Shown: in pieces, positions 1 to 7,508 of the stretch | Layout of the letters: each line of letters begins with the position of its first letter | How positions within the stretch are numbered: position 1 is the first letter of the stretch | Assembly: GCA_003135495.1 (NCBI GenBank) | Contig: PLBX01000355.1 | Span: 1-7,538 of the forward strand | Length of the DNA stretch: 7,538 nucleotides | Direction of reading: 5' to 3' | Source: Acidobacteriaceae bacterium | GTDB taxonomy: Bacteria; Acidobacteriota; Terriglobia; Terriglobales; Acidobacteriaceae | The notes under the pieces: model-generated | Seen by the model: the letters and a program-made list of their open reading frames with translations, nothing else | Told to the model about the DNA's origin: nothing | Database searches by the model: none | Made by a program: the position numbers and the translations under genes

Positions 1-548
<548 letters not shown>

Positions 549-872
549 TCTTTGCTCTCGCTTTCTTCAGCTGGGAGTTCACGCTTCGGGTCGCACCCCG
601 AGATCCTACAAGGGAGACATTCCACAAACTACCGCCCCACGTACAATGCGTAGATGGTGGATTTGCTCACATTGATCCTATTGAATCTGTGGTCGTTAGG
701 CACGAAGAAGGCAATGAAGGGCTGAAAATCGGGGTTAAGCGGCAATTCGAGGCATTTTATGGAGCTAACTCATTGAAAAGATTAGGGACCTTGCTTCTAG
801 AAACACAAGAAAATGCCAGCTTCTAGGCCGGGGAGCATCAACTCCATTAACACTGGAGGCTAACCAGTCGCA
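549..872. other. Intergenic region, no supported gene
   Basis: This 324-bp gap lies between the pilus ATPase gene and the radical SAM gene, both on the minus strand. No convincing -35/-10 pair for the radical SAM gene was found, and there is no T-tailed hairpin, so read-through from the ATPase gene cannot be excluded. A short inverted repeat, CTCCA (842-846) with TGGAG (854-858), lies just past the ATPase stop but is too weak to call a terminator. The octamer GCTTCTAG occurs twice in direct orientation (793-800 and 819-826). Plus-strand frame 2 stays open from 536 to a TAG at 824-826 but has no ATG and no ribosome site. It may be chance or a decayed gene. Confidence 0.6.
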
Positions 873-2105
873 TCAACGCCCACTCGTTTCCAGCAAAGGA
901 TCGGCTTTCACCTTCTCTGCGTCCAGCCTTAGGTCGGAGAGATCCAACTGCAGATTCCCCGGGTTGGTCGCATAGGCTAATCCCGTTTCCATGTCGATCA
1001 TACCGCTGCGGATCAATCTCTCGATGTCGCCATCGAAATGCTGCATCCCCTCTTGATCGCCTACGCGCATAGCATCCAGCAATGTCTTGCCGTCCGCTTC
1101 GCCCTTCTCAACGTATTCGCGGGTGCGTAGCGTACTCTTCAATACTTCAATGACTGCTATCCGCCCCGCTCCATCTTTACGCGGAACCAGTCGCTGCGAC
1201 ACGATATAGCGAAAGCTTTTTGCCAGGCGATTTCGAACCGTATGCTGTTCAGCCAAGGGAAAGGCTCCGATAATTCTCTCAACGGTCTTAGAGGCGTCAA
1301 TGGTGTGAAGCGTGGAGAGTACCAGGTGACCAGTCTCGGCCGCCTCCATCGCAATCTCGATCGTCTCCTTATCGCGCATCTCTCCCACCAGAATTACTTT
1401 GGGAGCCTGCCGCAATGCCGCTCTTAGAGCGAGAGCGAAGCTCGGAGTATCACTGTGCAATTCCCTTTGATTCACAATGCAATTCTTGTGGGGATGCAGA
1501 AACTCAATGGGATCCTCGATCGTAAGGACGTGATAGGACTGCTCCTTATTAATTCGATCGATGATTGCCGCCAGTGTTGACGACTTCCCCGATCCGGTTG
1601 GCCCCGTAACCAGAACGATTCCATTGCGCAGATCGACAATCTTCTTCAGTTCTTCCGGGAGATTCAAGTCATCGAAATCCGGTATCATGCTCGGAATTAC
1701 GCGCATTACCACGGCACAAGAGCCGCGTTGCATAAAAACATTCACTCGAAACCGGTGCGCGCCCGGCAGGCTGTACGATACGTCGCATGAACCTAGTTCC
1801 TTCAGGTTTTTTACCGCATGCGAGTTATTGCCGATTAAGTCGCAGCCGATCTTGAGTGTATCGTCGCTAGTCAGAGTGCGAGTTACGCCAGCTGGCGCCA
1901 ACTTACCGCTGACCTCCACCAGCGGCGGCTTTCCCGGACTGAAAAACAGATCGCTGATGCGCTCCGAACTCTTCAGCATAGCCGCCAAAAGCGACGGCGT
2001 GGAAAGAGTCGCCGGTGCGGAAACTGCGGCCGTAGCCGCAGCGCCAGCCGCTCTGGCAACAGGAGCAGTCGGGACTGCATTCGGTGCACTTGCTGGCGAA
2101 GACAT
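873..2105 (-). CDS. pilT: Type IV pilus retraction ATPase, PilT/PilU family (PilU-like tail)
   Basis: This 410-residue protein is a hexameric cytoplasmic secretion ATPase of the GspE/PilT superfamily. Such enzymes power pilus retraction for twitching, surface attachment or DNA uptake. Motifs in order: SDLFFSPGKPP (51-61), the N-terminal PAS-like domain signature; HRFRVNVF (117-124), holding arginines that act across subunits; Walker A GPTGSGKS (168-175, Lys174); Asp box TIEDPIEF (195-202); Walker B VILVGEMRD (237-245, Glu242); His box ETGHLVLSTLHT (257-268, His260 and His267). The nucleotide site looks intact. The PilT hallmark AIRNLIRE is absent, replaced around 325-336 by LRTREYVEKGE. The C-terminus (GMQHFDGDIERLI... 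GNLQLDL) resembles PilU, so this may be an accessory retraction motor; the symbol denotes the family only. Residues 1-38 form an Ala/Pro-rich low-complexity extension. The ATG at 2105 has only a distant AGGA upstream; Met43 would give a more standard PilT/PilU start. No other pilus gene is in view. Transcription diverges from the sigma-54 activator gene. Confidence 0.92.
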   Translation of the reverse strand: MSSPASAPNAVPTAPVARAAGAAATAAVSAPATLSTPSLLAAMLKSSERISDLFFSPGKPPLVEVSGKLAPAGVTRTLTSDDTLKIGCDLIGNNSHAVKNLKELGSCDVSYSLPGAHRFRVNVFMQRGSCAVVMRVIPSMIPDFDDLNLPEELKKIVDLRNGIVLVTGPTGSGKSSTLAAIIDRINKEQSYHVLTIEDPIEFLHPHKNCIVNQRELHSDTPSFALALRAALRQAPKVILVGEMRDKETIEIAMEAAETGHLVLSTLHTIDASKTVERIIGAFPLAEQHTVRNRLAKSFRYIVSQRLVPRKDGAGRIAVIEVLKSTLRTREYVEKGEADGKTLLDAMRVGDQEGMQHFDGDIERLIRSGMIDMETGLAYATNPGNLQLDLSDLRLDAEKVKADPLLETSGR

Positions 2106-2261
2106 AGAGTTAGGGCGTCCTGGATTAGGTCGATAGTGTCAAACAGATAGCGTGCGGTGAATGTTGATAGGCAACGTTATGGCTCATAAACAGAGTACAC
2201 AACGAAGCATGGCGCGGGAAGATTACCGAAGATAGTCGAAAACTCCCAGTGGATGCGCCCT

Positions 2262-2290
2262 TTGATCCTATGTCATAGTTAGATCATATT
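2262..2290 (+). promoter_or_regulatory. Candidate sigma-70 promoter overlapping a palindrome, upstream of the sigma-54 activator
   Basis: TTGATC (2262-2267) and CATATT (2285-2290) each match 4 of 6 consensus bases and are 17 bp apart. The spacer contains the inverted repeat CTATG-T-CATAG (2268-2278), placed where a repressor or autoregulator could block the polymerase. Transcription would begin near 2297 and leave a leader of about 120 bases. This is prediction by eye only. Confidence 0.35.
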
Positions 2291-2318
2291 CTGGTAAACT
2301 CTCCCGCATAAGTCGTCC

Positions 2319-2348
2319 CCGAGAATTTCCGCGACCGGTATCTCTCGG
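2319..2348 (+). promoter_or_regulatory. Leader hairpin before the sigma-54 activator gene
   Basis: CCGAGA (2319-2324) pairs perfectly with TCTCGG (2343-2348). Inside, CCG (2329-2331) pairs with CGG (2336-2338) around a CGAC tetraloop, separated from the outer stem by a symmetrical 4x4 internal loop. There is no T-tract, so this is not an intrinsic terminator. It could be a leader structure or an operator dyad. No known riboswitch class was recognised. Confidence 0.3.
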
Positions 2349-2403
2349 ATTAGACGCGGCGCCGCTTTAATCTTCTGTAACACTTTTGATTGTAAGTGGC
2401 ATT

Positions 2404-2418
2404 AAGGATGGGTGAGCC
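2404..2418 (+). promoter_or_regulatory. Ribosome binding site of the sigma-54 activator gene
   Basis: AAGGA (2404-2408) sits 10 bases before the ATG at 2419, a somewhat long but workable spacing. It supports this start over other nearby ATGs, which open only short frames. The PAS1 domain begins about 22 residues after the start, as expected. Confidence 0.55.
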
Positions 2419-5400
2419 ATGGCATTGCACCCTGATGAAACGCTTGCAGACTGGAATTCTATCCGGCGGCAAGTTGAAGAAAGCCCACACTGGTATCGCG
2501 ATCTCGTGGAACACAGCCCGAATCTGCTATGTGTTCATAACCTCGAAGGCCGATTGCTCTCGGTCAATGCGCTTGCCGCCCAAGCGCTCGGCTACAGCGT
2601 CGAGGAAATACTGCGGAGGCCGCTGCAAGATTTGGTCAGTCCTCGATACTCCGTTCAGTTCGATACCTATCTCGAAGAAATCACGCAGAAGGGTGAGCGT
2701 CACGGTCTTTTGGCGGTTTTGACGCGCTCCGGTGAAGAACGCTTCTGGGAGTACCACAATACGCTTATCTCCCAGGGTCTATCGATGCCCGTCGTGCGAG
2801 GCATCGCGCACGACGTCACAGACCGCGTGCGGGCGGAGAAAGCTTTGCGTTCCACTAACGAAAAATTGCTGCGCATCGCACTCGAACAAGAAGAATCCCT
2901 GCAACGATTGACTCTGTTCCGCACTTTGCTCGATCAGTCGAACGAATCCATCCTGGTAGTCGATCCGGACACACTGCGTTTGTTGGATGTGAATGAGAAA
3001 GCATCTGTAACGCTCGGCTACAGCCGCGACGAACTCTTATCCATGTCGATTTTTGACATTGACCCGGATGCGGACGAGAACTCCCGCCAACGAGTGCTGC
3101 TTCAATTGCAACAGCAGGCTGGCGCAATCTTAGAACGGAGGCACAAACGGAAAGACGGAAGCATTTTTCCGGTGGAAGTGAATATTCGATTGGTGCAACT
3201 GGAGCGCCAATACTACGTAGCCGTCTCCCGAGACGTCACCGAGCGCAAGAGATCCGAAGAACGCCTCCGTGAGTTCGAAAGGGTCGTAGAGAGCTTGGAA
3301 GAGATGATTACGGTGGTGGATAAAGAGCACCGGTATGTACTGGCGAACCGGGCTTTCTTAAACTATCGAGGGCTAACAAGCGAACAAGTTGTTGGGAAAA
3401 AGGCAGCACAACTCCTTAATCCTGGTGTATTCGATGCAGTCGTCAAGCCAAGGTTGGACCAATGTTTTCAAGGCAAGGTGGTGAACTACGAGTTGAGGTA
3501 TGGATATCCGCAAATGGGCGAAAGGGACTTGGCGATCACCTATCTGCCCGTCGACGGTCCCCATGGGATTGATCGCGTGGCTTGCGTGTTGCGTGATATT
3601 ACCGAACGGAAACAAGCCGAGGAACGGCTGCGAGAGTTCGAGAGAATCCTTGAGAACGTAGACGAGATGATCGTGGTAGTGGATCGACAATACGAGCGTG
3701 TGATGTCGAACCGCTCCGCGCTCAACTGGCGCAGAATTACGAATGAGCAAGTTTTGCGAAGTTCGGCGTCGGATGTCGTGACTCCTTGCTTATTCGATGA
3801 GATTAAAGAAAAAATAGATGAATGCTTCCTCGGAAAAGTAGTCACCCACGAGATGCGGCAGCAATATGCGGATGGTATCAGGCATGTTTCCATCACCTAT
3901 TCACCCATAGAAGGTCCCACCGGTATCGACCGCGTGGCCTGCGTGGCCCGGGATATAACTCAGCAGAGACTGGCCGAGGAAGCCTTGCGCGAGAGTGAAA
4001 GTCGCGAGCGGGCGCGGGCAAAAGAACTGGAAACAGTCCTCGATGCAGTACCGGTTCCGGTTTACATTGCACGCGACCGCGCGTGCCGCCGGGTAACCGG
4101 CAACCGCGCAGCATATGAACAATTGCGCACGTCCAAGGCCTACAACTTTTCTAAAAGCGTACCTTCGAAAGAGCAGCCTAAATTTCGCTTGATGCAAAAT
4201 GGCACAGAAATACCCGCCCATTCCCTGCCCATGCAACAAGCGGCATCTCTGGGTACGCCTATTTACGGCAGCGCTTGGACCATAGCATTCGAGGATGGTA
4301 CCCAACGCCACGAACTAGTGAATGCGGTGCCCCTGCTAAACGAGGACGGCACGATACGCGGAGCAGTAGCGGCGGCGATCGATGTGACCGAACTTAAGAG
4401 AGCCGAGGAGGCTTTGCGGCAAAGCGAAGAACGCTTCCGCGTAGCGCTGAAAAATTCTCCCATCTCAGTCTTCAACCAGGATCGGGATTTGCGCTACACA
4501 TGGATGTACAACCCCACCGTGTCCGAGGCCAGTGGATATCTCGGTAAAACGCCACATGAACTTTTCGGGCGCGAAGAAGCCGAACGCATGGCGGTGGTCC
4601 GGCGCAAAGTGCTGGAGACCGGTGTTGGCACCCGTCATGACGTCGAGATAACCGACTCCGGCAAAAAGCACTTCTTCGACACCACGATTGAGCCGCTTCT
4701 GAACTCGGCCGGTGAAGTGGTGGGAATTACAGCGGCAAGCATGGACGTAACCGAACTTCGCGAAGCCACCGAAGCATTACGCGAGGCAAAACGAAAACTC
4801 ACCGAGGAAAAGCTATATCTCGAGCAGGAAATCGATACCGAACTCGGATTCGGCGAGATCATCGGGCAAAGCAAGCCCCTGCAAGAAGTCATGAAACAAG
4901 TGGGCAAAGTGGCCTCAAGCAATGCTACCGTGCTGCTGCTTGGAGAAACCGGGACCGGCAAGGAACTGGTGGCGCGGGCCATTCACCGCTTGAGCCAGCG
5001 CCATAGTAACAACTTCATCAAAATGAATTGTGCGGCGATTCCATCGGGATTGCTGGAAAGCGAGCTGTTCGGCAATGAGCGAGGAGCTTTTACGGGCGCC
5101 GTCAGCAAGAAAATCGGTCGGCTGGAGCTGGCGGATAACGGTACATTGTTCCTGGACGAGATCGGAGAAATCGCGCCGGCCCTACAGCCAAAATTGCTCC
5201 GAGTCCTGCAGGATCAGGAGTTCGAACGACTGGGCGGCAATCATACGATAAAAGTAAATTTCCGTTTGATCGCGGCAACTAATGCCGATCTAGCGGATCG
5301 CGTGCGAGAGAACGAATTTAGAAGCGATTTGTATTACCGGCTAAACGTTTTCCCGATTCGAGTGCCACCTTTGCGCGAGCGCCGCGAAGATATTCGCCTG

Positions 5401-5796
5401 CTGGTAGAACATTTCGTGCAGAAGTGCGCCCAGCGAATGAACAAATCCATCACCAGCATTCCCAAGAAAACCATGGACGCGCTTATGGCATGGGATTGGC
5501 CGGGTAACGTACGCGAGTTGGAGAATTTTGTAGAACGCTCCGTCATCCTTACCCAAGGCTCTGTGCTGGTCGCTCCATTAAATGTGCTCGATCCTTCTGA
5601 GGTCGATACGGACAATTCCGATCAAACTCTGCAATCAGCAGAACGGGATTACATCCTCCGCGCCTTGAGGGAAAGCCATGGAAAAATCGGCGGGCCGCGA
5701 GGTGCAGCCATGCGTTTGGGATTGAAACGAACCACGCTGCAATCGAAAATGAAGCATCTGGGAATCTCGTCTCATTCGTCACCACCGACGAATTAA
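2419..5796 (+). CDS. Sigma-54-dependent transcriptional activator with six PAS domains (NtrC/FhlA type, no receiver)
   Basis: This 1125-residue protein is a bacterial enhancer-binding protein. It uses ATP hydrolysis to remodel RNA polymerase carrying sigma-54 at -24/-12 promoters. Domains by eye: PAS1 about 22-140, PAS2 163-280, PAS3 284-400, PAS4 405-520, PAS5 534-660, PAS6 668-783. Most end in the DVTE/DITE boundary signature followed by a charged linker helix (for example RDVTERKRSEERL). A helical, probably coiled-coil linker covers about 783-805. The AAA+ domain runs from about 813 to 1040 and contains Walker A GETGTGKE (842-849), the sigma-54 contact loop GAFTGA (889-894), Walker B TLFLDEIGE (909-917), Arg-finger segment FRSDLYYRLNVF (967-978) and sensor II WPGNVRELEN (1027-1036). 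The C-terminal Fis-type helix-turn-helix is about 1073-1116 (RGAAMRLGLKRTTLQSKMK). All catalytic elements look intact. There is no phosphorylatable receiver and no GAF domain, so input probably comes from ligands, redox state or light read by the PAS array; the signal is unknown. It diverges from the pilus ATPase gene, a possible but unproven target. Confidence 0.93.
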   Translation: MALHPDETLADWNSIRRQVEESPHWYRDLVEHSPNLLCVHNLEGRLLSVNALAAQALGYSVEEILRRPLQDLVSPRYSVQFDTYLEEITQKGERHGLLAVLTRSGEERFWEYHNTLISQGLSMPVVRGIAHDVTDRVRAEKALRSTNEKLLRIALEQEESLQRLTLFRTLLDQSNESILVVDPDTLRLLDVNEKASVTLGYSRDELLSMSIFDIDPDADENSRQRVLLQLQQQAGAILERRHKRKDGSIFPVEVNIRLVQLERQYYVAVSRDVTERKRSEERLREFERVVESLEEMITVVDKEHRYVLANRAFLNYRGLTSEQVVGKKAAQLLNPGVFDAVVKPRLDQCFQGKVVNYELRYGYPQMGERDLAITYLPVDGPHGIDRVACVLRDITERKQAEERLREFERILENVDEMIVVVDRQYERVMSNRSALNWRRITNEQVLRSSASDVVTPCLFDEIKEKIDECFLGKVVTHEMRQQYADGIRHVSITYSPIEGPTGIDRVACVARDITQQRLAEEALRESESRERARAKELETVLDAVPVPVYIARDRACRRVTGNRAAYEQLRTSKAYNFSKSVPSKEQPKFRLMQNGTEIPAHSLPMQQAASLGTPIYGSAWTIAFEDGTQRHELVNAVPLLNEDGTIRGAVAAAIDVTELKRAEEALRQSEERFRVALKNSPISVFNQDRDLRYTWMYNPTVSEASGYLGKTPHELFGREEAERMAVVRRKVLETGVGTRHDVEITDSGKKHFFDTTIEPLLNSAGEVVGITAASMDVTELREATEALREAKRKLTEEKLYLEQEIDTELGFGEIIGQSKPLQEVMKQVGKVASSNATVLLLGETGTGKELVARAIHRLSQRHSNNFIKMNCAAIPSGLLESELFGNERGAFTGAVSKKIGRLELADNGTLFLDEIGEIAPALQPKLLRVLQDQEFERLGGNHTIKVNFRLIAATNADLADRVRENEFRSDLYYRLNVFPIRVPPLRERREDIRLLVEHFVQKCAQRMNKSITSIPKKTMDALMAWDWPGNVRELENFVERSVILTQGSVLVAPLNVLDPSEVDTDNSDQTLQSAERDYILRALRESHGKIGGPRGAAMRLGLKRTTLQSKMKHLGISSHSSPPTN
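3259..3978 (+). repeat. Internal tandem duplication encoding PAS3 and PAS4 of the activator
   Basis: Two successive units of about 120 codons (3259-3621 and 3622-3978) encode closely related PAS domains. Shared protein landmarks are ERLREFER (281-288 and 402-409), CFQGKVVNYELR against CFLGKVVTHEMR, and GIDRVACVLRDIT against GIDRVACVARDIT. The DNA copies differ at many synonymous positions, so this is an older duplication kept under protein-level constraint, not a recent repeat. Confidence 0.8.
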
Positions 5797-5834
5797 CTTC
5801 CGCGGCCTAGTAACAACCTAACTGCTTCGAAGCC

Positions 5835-5855
5835 CGGCGTAGACCCGTCACGCCG
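5835..5855 (+). terminator. Weak hairpin after the sigma-54 activator gene
   Basis: CGGCGT (5835-5840) pairs with ACGCCG (5850-5855) across a 9-base loop, about 40 bases past the activator stop. No T-run follows, so a Rho-independent terminator is doubtful. It may instead slow the polymerase or mark a 3' end. Confidence 0.25.
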
Positions 5856-5858
5856 ACC

Positions 5859-5874
5859 AGTGATCCCGATCACA
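5859..5874 (+). promoter_or_regulatory. CRP/FNR-family operator upstream of the CoA-transferase gene
   Basis: AGTGATCCCGATCACA contains the symmetrical core GTGATC-CC-GATCAC. Compared with the CRP consensus TGTGA-N6-TCACA, only the first base differs. The site is centred at 5866.5, about 76 bases before the ATG at 5943. A possible -10, CATCAT (5896-5901, 4 of 6), would place transcription near 5908 and the operator near -41.5, the usual class II activator position. The regulator is not in the window. CRP, FNR or another family member could bind. Confidence 0.5.
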
Positions 5875-5931
5875 AATTTAAGAACCAGACCGTAGCATCA
5901 TAGCGGTCCTCCGCCATCTTCTGGCGATTGT

Positions 5932-5942
5932 GAGGATCTGCT
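5932..5942 (+). promoter_or_regulatory. Ribosome binding site of the CoA-transferase gene
   Basis: GAGGA (5932-5936) lies 6 bases before the ATG at 5943, which is near-ideal spacing. It supports this start over the in-frame Met21. Confidence 0.7.
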
Positions 5943-7481
5943 ATGGCCACGTCCGCCTCGGTCAGTTCTCGAGTTTTAAATTCCAGTCTTGCATCCCGAA
6001 TCATGAGCGGCGACGAAGCCGCCGAGTTGATCGAATTCGGCACTCGCATTGGCATGAGCGGTTTTACCGGCTCTGGCTATCCCAAGGCAGTGCCTCTCGC
6101 GCTGGCCCGCCGAATCGCCGACGCGAACCTCCGCGGGCAGAAAGCTCAGGTCAGCATTTTTACCGGCGCATCCACTGGCCCCGAATTAGATGGCGCTCTC
6201 GCCATGGCGGGTGGCATTCAACTTCGCTTGCCCTACCAGTCCGACCCCGAGACTCGCAAGCGAATCAATTCCGGCGAGATGGAATATATGGACATCCATC
6301 TCGGCCACGTCGCGCAGTATGTCGAATACGGCTTCCTCGGGAAGATGGACTGGGCGCTAATCGAAGTCACTGCAATTCTCGAAGATGGACTACTGGTTCC
6401 CAGTTCCTCCGTTGGCAATAACCGCACCTGGATCGAGCAGGCTGACAAGGTAATTCTCGAGGTCAACGAAAAGCAGCCCGCAGAACTCGAAGGCATGCAT
6501 GACATTTATTACGGAATGCAACCGCCTCCATACCGCCAGCCAATTCCCCTCGTGCATCCAGGGCAGCGCATCGGCACCCCCTACCTGAATGTTCCTCTGG
6601 ACAAAGTCGCCGCTGTCGTCCTTACCGATTCCCCCGACCGCAACAGCGCATTCAAACCGCCCGACGAAAGTTCGAAACGCATCGCGAATCACATCCTGGA
6701 CTTCCTCGCCTGGGAGGTGCAGAAAGGCCGCATTCCCCCTTCCCTGCTGCCGATTCAATCGGGAGTAGGCAACATTGCGAACGCCGTACTGCTCGACCTG
6801 CTGGAAGCGCCTTTCGAAAACTTGACCTCGTATACGGAAGTCATTCAAGACGGCATGATCGAGTTATTGAAGAGTGGCAAGCTCACTTGCGCGTCGGCAA
6901 CCGCTTTTTCTCTCAGTCCGGAAATGATGACGCAAGTCAACGCCGAGATGGGAAATTACCGCGATCGCATCGTTCTTCGGCCGCAGGAAATCACCAATCA
7001 CGCGGAAATTATCCGCAGGCTCGGCGTAATTGCGATGAATGGAATGATTGAAGCTGACATTTATGGCAACGTGAATTCGACGCACGTTATGGGATCGCGC
7101 ATTCAGAACGGCATTGGAGGCTCCGGGGATTTTGCCCGCAATGGCTACCTGTCAATGTTCATGGCGCCGTCCACCGCGCACAAAGGAGCCGTCACCACGA
7201 TTGTTCCGATGGTGTCACACGTTGATCACACCGAACACGATGTCGATGTAGTCGTAACCGAGCAGGGCCTCGCTGATTTACGCGGCTTGTCGCCGCGGCA
7301 AAGAGCGAAACTCATCATCGAACGCTGCGCCCACCCGGATTATCGCTCCATGCTGCTTGATTATCAGGATCGCGCCGAGCGCCTCTCCTTTGGCAAACAC
7401 ACTCCTCATCTGCTCAACGAATGCCTGAGTTGGCACAACCGCTACATCCGCAACGGACGAATGCGGCCATCCGAAGACTAA
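5943..7481 (+). CDS. Acetyl-CoA hydrolase / succinyl-CoA:acetate CoA-transferase family protein
   Basis: This 512-residue soluble enzyme matches the usual length of about 500 for the Cat1/AarC/YgfH family. Members move CoA between succinyl-CoA and acetate or propionate, linking acetate handling to the citric acid or methylmalonyl-CoA routes; some fungal members are described as acetyl-CoA hydrolases. Signatures: GMSGFTGSGYPKAVP (37-51) at the N-terminus; IFTGASTGPELDGAL (72-86); QSGVGNIANAVL (272-283); YTEVIQDG (297-304), in which Glu299 fits the catalytic glutamate that forms the glutamyl-CoA thioester (Glu294 in Acetobacter AarC); GGSGDFARNGY (392-402); and VVVTEQGLADLRGLSPRQRA (436-455). 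All expected conserved blocks are present with no break. Sequence alone does not separate transferase from hydrolase or acetate from propionate as acceptor; transferase is more likely because these are the bacterial members with demonstrated activity. It appears to be a single-gene unit, with its own CRP/FNR-like box upstream and a strong terminator downstream. Confidence 0.9.
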   Translation: MATSASVSSRVLNSSLASRIMSGDEAAELIEFGTRIGMSGFTGSGYPKAVPLALARRIADANLRGQKAQVSIFTGASTGPELDGALAMAGGIQLRLPYQSDPETRKRINSGEMEYMDIHLGHVAQYVEYGFLGKMDWALIEVTAILEDGLLVPSSSVGNNRTWIEQADKVILEVNEKQPAELEGMHDIYYGMQPPPYRQPIPLVHPGQRIGTPYLNVPLDKVAAVVLTDSPDRNSAFKPPDESSKRIANHILDFLAWEVQKGRIPPSLLPIQSGVGNIANAVLLDLLEAPFENLTSYTEVIQDGMIELLKSGKLTCASATAFSLSPEMMTQVNAEMGNYRDRIVLRPQEITNHAEIIRRLGVIAMNGMIEADIYGNVNSTHVMGSRIQNGIGGSGDFARNGYLSMFMAPSTAHKGAVTTIVPMVSHVDHTEHDVDVVVTEQGLADLRGLSPRQRAKLIIERCAHPDYRSMLLDYQDRAERLSFGKHTPHLLNECLSWHNRYIRNGRMRPSED

Positions 7482-7508
7482 AGACTAAAGCCAACTCAAT
7501 CGATCCAT

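Larger units (their letters stand above)
2106..2418. other. Shared divergent control region between pilus ATPase and sigma-54 activator genes
   Basis: This 313-bp stretch has no gene. It must hold the promoters of both flanking genes. For the minus-strand ATPase gene, a perfect TTGACA (2142-2137) is seen, but no matching -10 at proper spacing follows. For the plus-strand activator, a plausible sigma-70 promoter, a palindrome and a hairpin are listed separately. A weak sigma-54-type candidate on the plus strand (AGGCAACGTTATGGCT, 2169-2184) keeps GG-N10-GC but misses other consensus bases. A perfect 10-bp palindrome GCGGCGCCGC lies at 2356-2365. Confidence 0.6.

Noticed and set aside
799..822. 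Minus-strand TGGCATTTTCTTGT upstream of the radical SAM gene, resembling a -24/-12 promoter.
   Set aside because: The spacing is one base short and the invariant GC at -12 is missing.
1561..2136. A 191-codon plus-strand open frame opposite the pilus ATPase gene.
   Set aside because: It is antisense to the Walker A region and mirrors the Ala/Pro-rich tail; it has no recognisable domain.
2137..2142. Perfect -35 hexamer TTGACA on the minus strand before the pilus ATPase gene.
   Set aside because: No acceptable -10 hexamer lies 16-18 bases downstream, so a full promoter cannot be supported.
2169..2184. Possible sigma-54 promoter AGGCAACGTTATGGCT on the plus strand.
   Set aside because: GG-N10-GC and GGCA are kept, but several consensus bases differ and it is 235 bp from the gene. 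Other GG-N10-GC matches occur by chance in the same gap.
5930..6421. A 163-codon plus-strand frame starting just before the CoA-transferase gene.
   Set aside because: It overlaps the transferase in another frame, is Arg-rich, and the ribosome site fits the 5943 start instead.
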